64,000 bases of DNA, taken from Prinia subflava. Its lineage: Eukaryota; Chordata; Aves; Passeriformes; Cisticolidae. Each line of letters begins with the position of its first letter. Position 1 is the stretch's first letter. Position numbers and translations under genes: made by a program. The DNA lies in contig NC_086259.1 in assembly GCF_021018805.1 (NCBI RefSeq), positions 372,001 to 436,000 on the forward strand, read 5' to 3'. The notes below the pieces were generated by a model. The model searched no databases. It saw nothing but the letters and a program-made list of their open reading frames with translations, and had not been told where the DNA came from. This document shows, piece after piece, positions 38,196-50,950 of this stretch.

Positions 38196-38714
38196 AATAA
38201 CAATAATAAGAAATTAATAGTAATATTTTAATAATTAAGGTGACTCTCACCTTGATGCAGCTTTTACTTGTTGGGCAAAAAGGGATCCTTTAAAACCAAG
38301 CCAAAGAAATCCTGCATTGCTCCAACACTGCAGCAGCTGAAGTGGAATAACCACATGCAGCCCTAGGTGAGGTTTAGCTCCAGCAGACAATTCAGGCCCA
38401 AAGGAGATTCCATTGTCCCCCTCATTCATCCTGATCTCCCAGGGTTGCACTGCATAGATTTCTGAATGTGCAGGAAATAACCTGAAGCTTGGGGGAATGA
38501 AGGGAAAACAGGAAAGAGCTGTGATGATGGATTTCAAACAGAGTTGTTTTGCAGAGGTGGTCAGTGAAGTTGGCTGATCTTATTTGATAAAAGCCTGTGG
38601 GTTAACAAGATGAAAGCATGAAATTTCAGGATATAACTAAACCTGCCTCATTTTAAATGTAAAGATTCATGTGGCAAAATAATAACTTAAAAGAGTAAAG
38701 AAGCCTTTTACAAG
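38196..38714. other. Single-copy-looking DNA, nothing recognised
   Basis: About 0.5 kb between two CR1 fragments; nothing recognised. Confidence 0.4.
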
Positions 38715-39010
38715 GGACTTTTTGCAAGGGCCTGGAGTGGCAGGACAAGGCAGAATGGCTTCACAGTGAAAGAGGGGAAATTTAGATGGGATATTGGGCA
38801 GGAATTTTTCCCTGGCAGGGTGGGCAGGCCCTGGCACAGGGTGCCCAGAGCAGCTGTGGCTGCCCCTGGATCCCTGGCAGTGTCCAAGGCCAGGTTGGAC
38901 ACTGGGGCTGGGAGCAGCCTGGGACAGTGGAAAGTGTCCCTGCCATGGCAGGGGTGGCACTGGATGGGCTTTAAGGTCCCTCCCAGCGTAAACAATTCTG
39001 TGATTGGATT
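38715..39010 (+). mobile_element. CR1 LINE 3' fragment
   Basis: Complete CR1 3' end in plus orientation, from GGCAGGACAAGGCAGAATGG through GGCAGGCCCTGGCACAGGG to the tail AACAATTCTGTGATTGG. Very like the copies at 17.8 and 63.7 kb. Confidence 0.95.
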
Positions 39011-40045
39011 ATAAGAATTTAGAATAAGTTTTGTGCTAAAGGGCACATTTTTGCATGATTTCCTTTAATAACTGCAGCCTCCAGCCTAATTTAGCCTTTC
39101 AGATAATTGCAATATGAGCACTTTTATTTTTCATAGTTGTATAGTGGGTTATTTTATTCTTGCTCTAGTGTAAAAACGATTCTTGTTGTTGACTTTTTAA
39201 ACAGTGATCACTTAATTGGAAACAGATGCTAGTGTAACAGGAAAAACATTTTAATTAACACATTTGAGCTGGAAAATTTCAGATACCTGAGGAGCTGAAG
39301 CAGTTTTAAAATAAAGGGTAGGACTTGTTGTCCATTATTTAAATAACAGATATTTTCACCATAGGATAACTAAACAAAAGTTAATGAGACCATTGGAAGG
39401 TTTCTATTATTTAGTTTGTACACAACTAGTCTAACACTGAACAGAAGAAACAGAGAAGTGAAATATATTAATTTAAATGTAAATTTTTCTCTTAACAAAA
39501 AGCCCATAGAAAATGATTTTTGAGTTGTTTTCACCTTCTATGAACTTTTATAAAGCTTCTTTCTATATAATATTTTTTAATATTGTCCTTTTACTCTGAA
39601 CTTACAGAAACAAAGAAAATCAGTTTATTGTCAGCAGTATATTAACTTCCAAAAGTCTTACATTGGGACATGATGCACTTTGGAAGTGATTACTGGGTGT
39701 TGGTAAAAATCTTAAAACCTCAGGATATTTTTAGGAAAACTTGGACATAAATGCAAATAAAGCAACATATGGAACATTTGTTCATTACCAGCAAGCTGAC
39801 ACAGGCGAGCTTCTGTTTCATTTGGGTTGAAATAATATCATGTGATTGACAACCTTTGATTAAAAGCAACAACTCAAATTGAATGTCTCTCATCTTCAGG
39901 TGCCTCAAAAGTAAGGTAATATCTGCCGGAAAATTTTGGAGAAATATTTTCCTTGTGACCTCACTCAGAGCAGATTTGAAGTACCAGTTATGGTTTTCTC
40001 AATCCCCATCAAATATATCGTGTTGGGCTCAGCTGATTTATAATT
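39011..40045. other. Single-copy-looking DNA, nothing recognised
   Basis: AT-rich sequence; no gene or transposon recognised. Confidence 0.4.
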
Positions 40046-40136
40046 TAAATCTGGGGGAGTTTGGGGAGAGAGAATTCCAGCACCAGCAAAGGCTGGGGGG
40101 ACCAGCCTCTGCTGGAGCAGCTCTGCAGGGAAGGAC

Positions 40137-40232
40137 CTGGCCATGCTGGGGGACACGGAGCTGTCCCTGAGCCAGCAGAGTGTCCTGGCCATGCTGGGGG
40201 GCACGGAGCTGTCCCTGAGCCAGCAGAGTGTC
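40137..40232. repeat. Tandem duplication, 2 x 48 bp
   Basis: Two adjacent 48-bp units (40137-40184 and 40185-40232), each starting CTGGCCATGCTGGGGG and ending AGCCAGCAGAGTGTC, differing at one base (A to G). Confidence 0.95.
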
Positions 40233-40484
40233 CTGGGGCCAAGGAGGCCAAGGGTGCTCTGGGGGCAGGGGGAAGAGCCTTGGCAGCAGCTCAGGGAGGG
40301 ATCCTGCTGCTGTGCCCAGCCCTGGAGACAACTCTGGAGTGCTTGTCCAGCTCTGGATCCTCAGCACAGCAGGGCCAGGAGCTCTTGGAGCTGAGGAAGG
40401 GCCTGGAGCATCTCCATGCCCAGGAAAGGCTGAGGGAGCTGGGACTGCTCAGCCTGGAGAGGAGCCCCGGCTGAGAGGGGCCCT

Positions 40485-40975
40485 CATCCCTGGGTGTCCC
40501 CGTGTGTCCCTGTCTGTCCCTGTGTCTGTCCCTGTGTAGTAAGTAGGGACAGGCGCTCGGAAGATCTCGGGATGTACGGAAAGTGGGACCCTTCCCCCCT
40601 CACTTCCCATGGTATGCAATCCCCTAGCCCCAGTAATTTTCCATTCTGTTACTAACCCTAGTTAGACCCAGCTATGACCATCCCCAGCTACCATCCGTCC
40701 TGTGACGTAGCATAACCTCCCCCAGACTATATAACCCCACGGTGTAACGTAATAAAGGCCGTTTGACCATCCACCACATTGGTGTCAGTGTGTCAGTGGT
40801 CCGAGTGACCCGAGTGGAGCCAGGTTGCCATGCCGCTTCTTGGGACCAGGTCGCTTGCCTTTCAGCAGAAGGCAGCACCCTGTCTGTCCCTGTGTCTATC
40901 CCTGGGTATCCCTGGGTGTCCCTGTGTCTGTCCCTGTCTGTCCCTGTGTCTGTCCCTGTCTGTCCCCGTGTGCAG
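40485..40975. repeat. (TGTCCCTG)-type minisatellite, split by an LTR
   Basis: Units of TGTCCCTG alternating with TGTC and TGTGTC run from about 40492 to 40534 and again from 40878 to 40970. The interruption is the LTR at 40535-40877. Confidence 0.85.
40535..40877 (+). mobile_element. Solo LTR, class II-like, inserted in a minisatellite
   Basis: A 343-bp LTR, TGTAGTAAGTAGG...GAAGGCAGCA, of the same family as 30536-30894; both start TGT(A/G)GTA and both have AATAAA followed by TTTGACCATC(C/T)ACCA. It has a TATA-like box (CTATATAACC, about 40725) and AATAAAGG (about 40750). Flanks share CCCTG on both sides; because the target is itself a TGTCCCTG repeat, a 6-bp duplication cannot be separated from the repeat. 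Confidence 0.88.
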
Positions 40976-41567
40976 GGAGGGCAGAGCAGCCCCAGGCTCT
41001 GCTCCAGACCCAGCAATGGCCCCAGAGCCACGGGCAGGGCTGAGCCCAGCAGCTGCCCCTGCACAGAAGGCACAACTTCTGCCCTGGCAGTGCCAGCCCT
41101 GAGCAGATTGTGCAGAGAGGCTGTGCAGGCTCCTCCCTGGGGATATTGCAGAGCCCTCTGGACACTCTGCTGTGCTCTGTGCTCTGGGGTGGCCCTGCTG
41201 GAGCAGGGAGGTGGCACCAGAGCAGCCCCTGGGGGTCCTTCCAGCCTGACCTAACCTGGGGTTCTGAGTTCCCATGAGGCAGTTTAGACTCCCCATGTGG
41301 AGAGCGAACAGGCAGGATTAAGTTACTTCTGATTAAGTTACATCTAATTTAGTCCAGGATGTCCTGTCTAAAAGCATGTCCTGCTCTAAGTGAAGATATG
41401 GAAAAGCACAATTCTCATTGTGTGCAATATTGCCTATACACAGGTGTGAAAAGGGAGCTAACATCTCTCCATACGGTGGACTAAGTGGATTTATTACCAA
41501 AATGTTTATTACCAAATGCTGTGCAGCCCCTCCTCGGGGAAGGTTCTGCTCTGGGAATGGGCTCCAT

Positions 41568-41621
41568 GCTGTGGACATTGTTCACCGCTCTGGGCATTGC
41601 TCCCGCTCTGGGCATTGTTCA
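41568..41621. repeat. Short tandem repeat, about 3 x 18 bp
   Basis: Three imperfect units of CGCTCTGGGCATTGTTCAC, the first with GTGGACATTG in place of CTGGGCATTG. Confidence 0.8.
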
Positions 41622-43788
41622 CTGAAGGCATTGAGGTAAAAAATAATGTTTTGCACACAAAACTGGGTTTAGGTACAAAATAAGACATTTTAAGACATAC
41701 AACCGGGCATCCATTTACTGTTCATGGGCTTCAAACTGTCTCCAAAGTCCTGCAATATTGGTACAGCATAGTTCTCGCAAAAGCTAGAAATTAGAATATC
41801 TGCATCACACTCCCTTTAGTGTTTATTTTTCTGGCTGATGTCACATGAGGAGACTGGCAGCTCTTGTGACCTCAAAAGAAATCAAACCCAGAGAAGTAGT
41901 GGGAAACCTCACTAAGGTTTCAGGCTAAAATTTTCATCATTGATTATGACATGTGAAATGAGGACCTGCAGCTATGGTGTCCTTCCAGCATCTCAGTAAC
42001 TCACCACTGTCCCTGCTCACCAGTGGGGATATCCAAGAGTGCCATGAGTAATGCACAACGTCAGCCTGGAAGATCCATATTCTGATTTTTCACAAATTTT
42101 TAATGTCATACTTTCCTTGGTTTTAATTTCTTTTATTTTTATAGAATTTTGATATCTGGAATGAAATAGGTATTTTATAGGACAATACCAAGTATGTAAC
42201 TGCAGAATAATCAATGTTTCTCCAGCTATATTTTCTGACTCATCTGAGTTGATATCCAGATTAATGTGTGAAGTCAATTAACCTGGCATAAAGTATATTC
42301 AAGTCACTGTAATGATTCCTGAGATGCATTTTTTTTGTTTGGTTTTATATACAGTTTTAAATAATTGCCAAGCCCCAAAAGACTACGGGCATAAATTGCC
42401 TAGGAAACTGATGAAAATAATTATTTTTGTTAATGTGCTTTCTTTTTATTTGAAAATCTAGTCAAAGATCTATTCAAGCTATTTTAATAGCTTGTGGAAT
42501 TCATAGCATAGGTTTTAAATGCAACATATTTTGTAACCTTTCTGTGGACAGCAAACTGTACTAAATTGCTTTCAAAATATTTGTAACAATTCCAGTGTTA
42601 TTAGGAATAAAAAAGTACTGATTTTATATTTGTGGGCAAAATAAGTGTTTCATATAAAAAATAGGCAAAGAAGGAAAAAGAAAAGTGATTCTTTTTGTTA
42701 AGAGGGCATTTCAGAAGGATCTACTAAGGCATAAATGAAATGTATTAATCCTAAGAATTTTCATATCCTTTTTGAGAAGAATTAGGAAAAAGAAAAAAGT
42801 GTCATTCATTTTCTGTCAAGGTGAGAAAAAGCCATTTTGTGACAAATTCCAAACAATTCTAGATCTGAGAAAAAGTAGATATCGTTTGATCCTTGGAATC
42901 AAAGAGAGACATCTCAGCAAAGCAGTGGGTAAGGCTGTAATGGCAGAGCAGTTATTTCATCTGTTTATTTCCTGTCTCATCTGCTGAGCTACAAATTCCT
43001 GCAGTTCTGTGGACTCAGAGCTAGATGGGAAGCAATATTTTACCTCTCTTTAGGATGAGGGAGAGCAAACTGGAGGAACGTGTCCTGTCTGGGGCATGGC
43101 ACTTCAAGGAGGACAAGTAGCTGGCCCATTTGAAGAAAGCTCCCAAAACATCTTCAAAAGATATCAGAACAGCTTTTGAATTAAAATATCAATGAATTAA
43201 GGTTGTTTAGCCTAAGGGGAAAAGCACTAAACACAAGAGAGTTTCAGTTTTAATATTCAATAACTTTTATTGTAAAAGAGCAGGTGTGTGTTCATTTCTC
43301 CATCACATCCACCCTGGAGAGGATGGGAATAATGCATTAATGAGCATGGCTTAGGTCAGACACAATGAGAAAACTGCTCTAATGGCTGAGCAGGCTGTCA
43401 CTGGGAGAAAATCCCCAGGGACTTGTGGAGTCTCCAAATTCAGGAACAGTTTAGTGCAAAGCTGAGAACTGTCTCCTCGGAAAGACATAACTGTGGGCTG
43501 TTTGGGGGGATAGCAGATGATTAGTGCATGTCTTGTGCTCCTATCCAACCTCTGTTAGGTTTTTTCCCTAATTCTACAGATTTTGATTCCCAGCACTTGA
43601 TGTCTCTTTTGAGTGCAGAATTCAAAATGCATTTGAGGAAAAGGAGGGATGAAACGGAAACTCAGCTTTATTTCTTGAAAACTGTATTCACCAATATTAC
43701 AGGACAGAGCTTGCAAGTGGCCTGCCTGACTTGAACATTCAGGGGCAGCTGAATTCCATAATGGATGGAATTTAATTATTACAATTAC

Positions 43789-43801
43789 AATTATTATTAT
43801 T

Positions 43802-43835
<34 letters not shown>

Positions 43836-43840
43836 CTACT
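43789..43840. repeat. (ATT)n(ATC)n microsatellite
   Basis: About four ATT units followed by about eleven ATC units, then CACTACTATC. Likely length-polymorphic. Confidence 0.95.
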
Positions 43841-46800
43841 ATCTTTTTTACAGAAAAGAACCTATTCTGGAGACCTGTTGAAATGAATTTCATACTCTGT
43901 AGCAGCAAGTTTACAGTTAACAAATAACCTAATGGTGCTTTTTAAAATAATATAAACCTCAAAGCTATTTATGGGTGAGCCAAGTGTTTCTCATAAACTT
44001 GTTATTATTTTTGTAAGACACAAATAGTTTCTCATGAGATATGAGAAAGTTTCACACAAAATGAGGCAATGGAGGGACTGAAATACCACTGGAGCTGAGG
44101 TAATGGGACAGTTCCTTCTTTGGGCAAGAAAATGTCTACTTGTTCATGATGTAATGAAAAAATAACATGGTGACATATCTGTCAGTCAAACCCTAGACAA
44201 AATCCAGCTGAGAATTTTGGACAAGCCTTCCTGTGGCAAAGTGGGAATGACATAATTTGATTTTTGCAAGCATCTGCAAGGTAACCATATCACACCTTGT
44301 TGCAGGCAGAACAAAATCATATTTTCTTATTGTGTATTTTTTTCCTAAGAGTGTGGAAGTGCTTTTGCATCATTCCTCCTGGACTGAAGAGACAGCTCCT
44401 TAGTTTTTCCCTAGTGTGTGTGGAAAACTGTGCAGTGCAGTCCCTCTGGTGTAACCCTGAATTTCAGTGCATTCTGCAGCTTTCTCTTCATAGTATTTGC
44501 AACACCTGAAAATGAAGGTTTCCATTTAGTGACAGCATAATGATTTGGCAAACTGTTTCTCAGATGTTGAAAGCACAGTCTTGGCTGCTCTGTGGCAGAG
44601 GCATGAGAAGACAAATGGCCACAGTTCTTTATGCTGCGATTTTTTATACAGCAGGAATTGGCCTTTGAGGAATGAGTTGGTCACAAACTCATTTCTCATT
44701 CAAGGGGCAGTTGTTGAATCACTTGACTTGTTTTACTATTGACGTCTGTGGGGATACCTGTTCCACGGAGGCCCTGAACTAAGTGAAAAGACAAATATGT
44801 GGGGAATGTCATATCAGCCACACTGAGAATTCCTCAGTGCTGCTCTATGTTGAACTGCAATATCTTCCAGCACCTTCTGGTCATAGGGCAACTGATGTCC
44901 CTGGTGCTTGGCCTGGAGGGTTGTGATTCGAGGATTGTTTTCCTGCATATTTTTTTTACTAAGGACATGGATTTTTTCAGAACTAACATTAATGTGGGTG
45001 CCCAAAAAGGCAGGTATCATGAAAAATATAGTCCAAACCAATCTGCTTGAAGGTTTAGGAAAGAGAGGAGGGAGGGAAGAGCACAGCTGATTGTCTGTGT
45101 ATACAGAGCAGTAAAGGCATCCCTTCCCTGCGATAAAGGAGTGCAGATCTAGCCTACTGCTCCACCTGTGGCAAAATAAAACTCATGGAATGGTTCCTGG
45201 AGTTTCTACTGGATTTATAGGACACTGGGCAATAAAAGATGCAAATTGTAGTTATTTATTGCTTCTAATGAGTGATCAGACCAGGATAGACTTTGATTTT
45301 GCTTTCTTTTGTGGAGCACTCAGATGTTCAGTTATGCTGCTCTTGTGGGCAGAGAAATCACAGAAAATGGCTGTTTAATTCTCTAATAATCTGAGATTAC
45401 AGTCCTGTGAGCTTTCTTTATAAAACAAATGTGGGTTTTTTGGTTGTAATTTTATTGGACAACTTGTCTTATAGGCAAAACGGGAAATATGCTCAGCAAA
45501 GAATTAATTATTCCACTGGGCTTCCTATAGTAATCGTGAAGATAAAATTTAAAGTTTATCACTGTAAGTAAATCAGTGAATTTGGCTCTTTTTTTGTTTT
45601 GTTTTTAATCAGAGATTTGGGAGGGTCCTTGCCATATTATATATTCATCTAATACTCTGGATTTATGGATATATCCACATTCGTATGAACAAATCAGAAC
45701 ATGCTCTCTTTGTAATGCAGTGAAGGAAACAGTTGGAACTTAACATTACTGAAGTAGCATTGGATTTTAATTAATAACTGCATGGAACAACTGTTCAGAT
45801 AAGACTACTACCTTTTCTAGTGAAATAAATAAAATAAAGTGCATTGTGTGAATGATCACAAAGACTTTCTCCTGGACTGTGCAAGGTAAATATTCATTAA
45901 GTGAGTGCTGCAGCTGCAAGCAGAAGATAGGCTTTTTCAATATGGGAGGGTTTTGAGATAAAGAAGGGTTACATTGATGTCTTGAAGTGACACACCCAGA
46001 ACTGCTATAAGGAATGACTGGGAAACAGAGCAGTTCCTGGGTGGATTCACTTGGATCTGCCCTCGTTTGTCATGAGCTGAACAATTGTACTTTGCTGGTG
46101 TTGATCCTGCATCAGACAGAAGAAGAGTCCTCCTCTGCCTCCCCTCATTGATGTCATGGCTGATCAACTTCCACTCACAGAACTTTTCCATGTTCCCTCT
46201 TATCCCTGTGCAACCCCTGTCAGCAGCATGACTGAAAATGTTTGGGGATAACCATGGGGATATTAGGAAAAGTCATGCAAAATTTGCCAAGGAAGCAACA
46301 AGAAATAAAATTATTTATGTGTTACACTTGCATGACTAGAGGAAGAGTCTGGATGTGGATCTGAATCCTGGTTTATGAACTCTTGCCCTCTAGATCTCAA
46401 GGTAGGGAGTAATGATTTTTAAATAATAGGTGTAATATAAGAAAGAAGCAAAGAATTTCCCTTCCAAGCTGTCACACATATGGTCAGGCAGTGACAGATG
46501 AGGAAGGGAACATACGAGACCTTTTAATTTCTCATTTTTGATTCTATATCAAAAGACAGAACATGATCTGAATCTCACCTGCAGAGCTGTACTAAAGGAT
46601 GAGCTGTGGACAGGTAACCCAGACTTAATTCTCAGACAGATGAAGAATCTGAGGTACTCTTTTATCATCTGAATTTATCTCAATATCTGGAAGGGGAATT
46701 TATTGTTGTACAGATTATTCATTCAGAAAAGCACACAGAGCGTTACCCTATTCTTCATTTCTGTAAGGATACCACATGTAATTTAGTGACTAATTTAGAC

Positions 46801-48484
46801 TACAAGTGATCGAAACAAGAGATTGGTCATGATACAATTTTTCCATCAATTTAATTGATATCTTTGACCTTAATTTCAAATGATAAGGAAGGGAAGGAAG
46901 GCAGATGCCTGTATCATGTACAAACTTGCCACTTTCCTTCACTAATCACCTAATTTCTTCATCTCCTATTATCGACTCTATATGGAATTTCTCATTGCAG
47001 TACATTATTCCAGTGAAATGAGTCCACCTTGTTCCAAAACACCTGATATGACATGGATAGGCCAAATTTGACTAGAATATTCTGGTTTTCTCAAATTGAG
47101 AATGTAAGTATTTCTAGTTTCTTTGGGGAGGAGTGGGTTACGATGGGTCTAAAATATCCTTTGTAGTGTTCTGGTGCCTCTAATTCCATCATGGTGCATG
47201 ACAGTTGTGTTTCTCTTACCTTTGATGAAGCAATTTTTTTTTCTGTTTCAGATGTTAATATTGTTAATTTGGAATTAAACAAGGCACATCCTTAAGTGAA
47301 TTTGCCTGTTGTTGGAGAGATTTTCAGGGAAAAGGCTGTTACAGAATTCAAAGCTTCTTCATGATCTTCATGAAGTGCAATTTAAAAATTACTTTTAAGT
47401 GCCCTTCACATTGGTTTGCTCATGGTGAGAAATATTTACTTGGTTTCACACTGCTGGAAAAAGCAAAATGGACAGGCTTGTGTGATGGAGAGCACAGCAG
47501 CAGGATCTCCACTCTGTCTTCAGCCATACTGAGACCATAAAAATGTAAAGAAGTAACACACAAATAAATAAAAGTCATATAAATCACATGTATTAGATTT
47601 TTATCCTTACATTTAAGTCTGGCTGTGATCCTAAATCTAAGATTGCTTTACACTTGGTTTGCAAATAGCGAAGTTTGCAAAATTTGGCAGAATTTGGCCA
47701 GAATGCCCAACTTCCCACAAGGTTTCCAACATTCAATTTGGATGATGTACTGCAAGATCAACTGCTTTCTAACTTCATTTCTCCATTATTTGCAGCAGAA
47801 ATGTGATTAGATATGGATTTTAGTAATGTGATTACCAGTGAGTGGTAATTTTGAAGGATCTGTGTGGGAACTGCTGGAGAAATTATTGTGCTGCTGAAAT
47901 CAAACCGTGATTCAGATTTAACCTAATCTTACCCTAAGCTATTCTGAATATTATCAACACCTTTCCATCCCTTCTGAAAATAAATAGAGAGGTAAAAATT
48001 CTAAGTAATGGTTTGTTTCCTTGTTTTGTGTCCTGACAAAATAAAACAATAGAATTAAATTTTTCTATAATTAGAAAGAAAGGAATCAAAACTTCCTATG
48101 CATTTTGAAGAAGTTTAGAATAAAAAGCTATTGATCAAATTTCAGGAACTATTCTTGGTATAGTGGCTAGGTTTTAGTTAATATTTAGAATCTTGTATAT
48201 CTGAGAAGTTCCTATGGGGAATGTGTATCAGCTCTATGTTGCTCCAGACCATCCTCCAAGGGGATTGTTTTCCAAACTGCTGCTGGTCTGACTGAAATGA
48301 TGGCTTTAATGACTGCTCTGTGGTAAATATTGCAGTCTGCTTGTGTTTGATGTGCTGGTATCTTCTACCATTTTACTGTGCCCTGTAATAGCGGATAAAC
48401 AACATTTTATTTAGGGTTCAGTTGGGAAATTCATCCCCAAGCTCAGGATGAGTTAATCTGTAAGAGCAGTGAAGCCCCAGCAAG

Positions 48485-49078
48485 GTGAGCCCTGATGCAC
48501 TTTACATCTTTCACTGTGACAGTGCAGGAATTTCCAGAGTGCTGATCACTCTCCATTCCCTGTGCTTTGGGGTTTTCTTGCTTTATGGCCTGCAGTGCCC
48601 TCCTCTCCCTGTCCCTGCCAGCAGGGATTGCAGCACTCTGTCTTTGGCCAGATTTGTGTCACGGCCAGGATTCCCAATATTTCTGGTTTCCTCATCTGTT
48701 TGTGGTTCTGGGATTATTTCTGAGTGCCTCCACTTCCTGCTCCCCATACCCCAGGGTGTGGCACACCCTGCAGTGGTACATTCCTGTGGAGCATCCTTTG
48801 GTTCATCACTAGACAGGGATAAGGGGGCTAGGAACAAGTTGGTGCAGTTAAATTTAGATATTGAGACTCCATTTCAGTCCTCAAGCAGCATAAATACTGT
48901 GTTTGCCTCCATTTATCTCTGTTGCTTGATCTTCACTAGAACAAGTAGTAATTCCCCGAGGACTGGAGTCCACAGCACTCCTCTTCCAGAGAAGGTTAAA
49001 ACTTGGCCTTACAGAAAATTGTCACATTCCTTCAAATCTGTCTCAGGTTGCTACATCTCACTGAATTACTGGAAATGA
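48485..49078 (+). other. 197-codon open frame, no recognised product
   Basis: ATG-initiated frame in otherwise unremarkable DNA. The translation has a hydrophobic N-terminal part (residues 10-40), several cysteines and a serine-rich C-terminal half. I recognise no domain, no transposon and no splice context. By length it is longer than most chance frames in this AT-rich neighbourhood, but a lone avian gene of this kind is unlikely. Most likely not coding. Confidence 0.12.
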
Positions 49079-49635
49079 TAATAAAAAATGAGACTTTTTA
49101 GGAAGAAGTCTGTAACAGCTGGGATTCTGTTTTTTTCTTTCCTTAGCTAAGGTCAGATTTTGGCTATATTTCCAAGTGTCATCCAATATCCAGCTGACAG
49201 TAGAAAACTTCTGTAACAACTGCATCAACACAGCAAAACCAGTCTTGTTTCCATATTTGGCAGCTTTACTTCAAATATAAAACAAACTGAAAGAATTGAA
49301 ATTTCTGCAGTAATTTTATTCCCTACAGAAACTTGAAAACTTACATTTTTGTAGCAGCTATTTGCAAGGAAAAAAAAATCATATTTATCTTGTTCAGCTG
49401 AGAGGCTTTGGAAGAGAATGGCATTGTTTTAATGTTTCAGGTTTCCTGTTAATATACATATATTACCCAGAATCACACCTGGAAGTCTCAAGCCCTGTCT
49501 GGTGATAAATGTTCGGTGATAACAGGAGCAGATGACTGAGTTTATAAACATACTGTTGTACAATGTCTCTACTGTGGAGTTTTTTAACAAATGAGTAAAA
49601 AAATGAATGAAATTATTAAAACATAATGATCACTT

Positions 49636-50289
49636 TGTTATAAATGCCAATCCACTTTGCCAATTAAAATATAATTTTGTTTATTAAAATAAAATTACAG
49701 AATTTTGGTAAAACCAACAAGCGGAGTTACAGTGACAATACCTGAGATTGTCAGAGGGTGAACGGAAAGCAGCCTCTATCGCACTGCAATCCCCCAGAGT
49801 TCACAAATTGGCCCCTTCTGGGGTCCAGGTTTTATACAGTTTATTTCGCCCTTGGAATAGGATTTCCCCACAGTTCTTTATTTTTGGGGGTGGTTATTTG
49901 AAGGTATCGCTGTCATTGGTCTGCTGAATGGGGTTTCCTCTGGGAGGGAGAAGTGTCAAGTGCTTTCCTCCTGTGTGTGAATGGAAAACGAAATTTGGAA
50001 TTAACGGGTGTCCTCCTCTGATGATATCTGTGATGGCCCGGCGTTCACGGCTCCTCTGTTTTGGGAGGAGGACTGGTTTCTTTTCTTGATGTGTCCTCTA
50101 TTCTGATGCCAATGGCAAAGTCTCCAGTTCCTGGCATTGCATTGTCCTCCTCTGAATGGCCATTTCTGGGTGTTGCCTATCTTGAGATTAGTCAGTTCCG
50201 TGCCTGACCTTAGCCAGTGTTTTATTTTACAGAATATATTTACAGTTTACATGCACCAAAACATGAACTAATATACTATGTTTATTACA
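49636..50289 (-). mobile_element. Solo LTR, ERVL-like family (copy 3)
   Basis: A 654-bp LTR, on the plus strand TGTTATAAATGCC...TTTATTACA. On the minus strand a TATA box (GTATAAAACC, about 49835) precedes AATAAAC (about 49678-49684), which lies about 45 bp before the 3' end TTTATAACA. ACTT occurs on both sides (49632-49635 and 50290-50293), a possible 4-bp duplication. Closely related in layout to the interrupted LTR at 51960-60730. Confidence 0.85.
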
Positions 50290-50293
50290 ACTT

Positions 50294-50950
50294 GCATGTT
50301 TTGAGGTGTTGGGCTCTTTGTTGAGGATTTGTAAAATTCTGTAGCTTGAAAAGTAATTTTGAAAAGACAGAAAGTGAGGAGTTGAGATGTTGGGAATATA
50401 TTTGCTCTATGAAATAGTCTTATTAACATTTGAACAGGTTTTTTTGACAGCTTCTTTCTAACCTGAGCAGTAAAGAAAAGCCCTGATTTATGGTGTCCCG
50501 TAAGGATTTGACATGTTATGTTACAGGATTTAGGTTGTTTTGGCTGTTTTGTTTGTTAGATTAATTATAGCACTTCTTTTTACAGTATTGGATTCTGATT
50601 TGCTTGAATAACTTGACAAACTGTTTTTCTCCTACTTAAATAGTACAAAAGGCACACTAATGGCAAAATGATTTGGGCTCTTTATAACATGGGAATGGAT
50701 ATGCTCCTTTTGCTGTGATTCATGAGCTGGGAACCCTAGGGTCAGCTCTTGGCTCTGGGAAAATTTGAGTGGAGCAGAACATCATTAAGTGGGATAGGAG
50801 GTCTTGCAGTTCAGGGGATGCTCCTAAACAATCTGCAAACACCTGTCAGTCCTCAGAAAAAAAAATTCCAAAGCTGGTTTAGCCCTTTGGTGGGGGTTAG
50901 ATTTTTTTTTATTTTTTTTTTTTTTAACTTACAGATTTTTTCCCATGAGT
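50294..50950. other. Single-copy-looking DNA, nothing recognised
   Basis: AT-rich sequence with T runs at about 50908-50932. Nothing recognised. Confidence 0.4.

Larger units (their letters stand above)
40046..41265 (+). mobile_element. CR1 LINE 3' region, long, interrupted by an LTR and a minisatellite
   Basis: GC-rich stretch in plus orientation with CR1 3' untranslated text: GAGGAAGGGCCTGGAGCATC, CAGGAAAGGCTGAGGGAGCTG, CTCAGCCTGGAGAGGAGCC. After a TGTCCCTG minisatellite it continues with GGGGATATTGCAGAGCC, GGGTGGCCCTGCTGGAGC and GGGGGTCCTTCCAGCCTGACC, a CR1 3' end. A solo LTR (40535-40877) is inserted in the minisatellite. The open frames of up to 181 codons here are an effect of the GC-rich, stop-poor sequence. 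Confidence 0.75.
41266..49631. other. Long single-copy-looking stretch, nothing recognised
   Basis: About 8.4 kb of AT-rich sequence, the longest part of the window without a recognisable transposon. It contains a short tandem repeat (41568-41621), a trinucleotide microsatellite (43789-43840) and one 197-codon open frame (48485-49078, +) described separately. No gene or RNA recognised. Confidence 0.4.

Noticed and set aside
40672..41296. Frames of 144-181 codons rich in Gln-Thr-Gly-Thr-Asp-like repeats
   Set aside because: They are translations of the TGTCCCTG minisatellite and the LTR next to it.
48485..49078. 197-codon open frame as a host gene
   Set aside because: No recognisable domain, no splice or promoter context, and no sign of codon constraint that I can judge by eye. 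Listed only as a low-confidence open frame.
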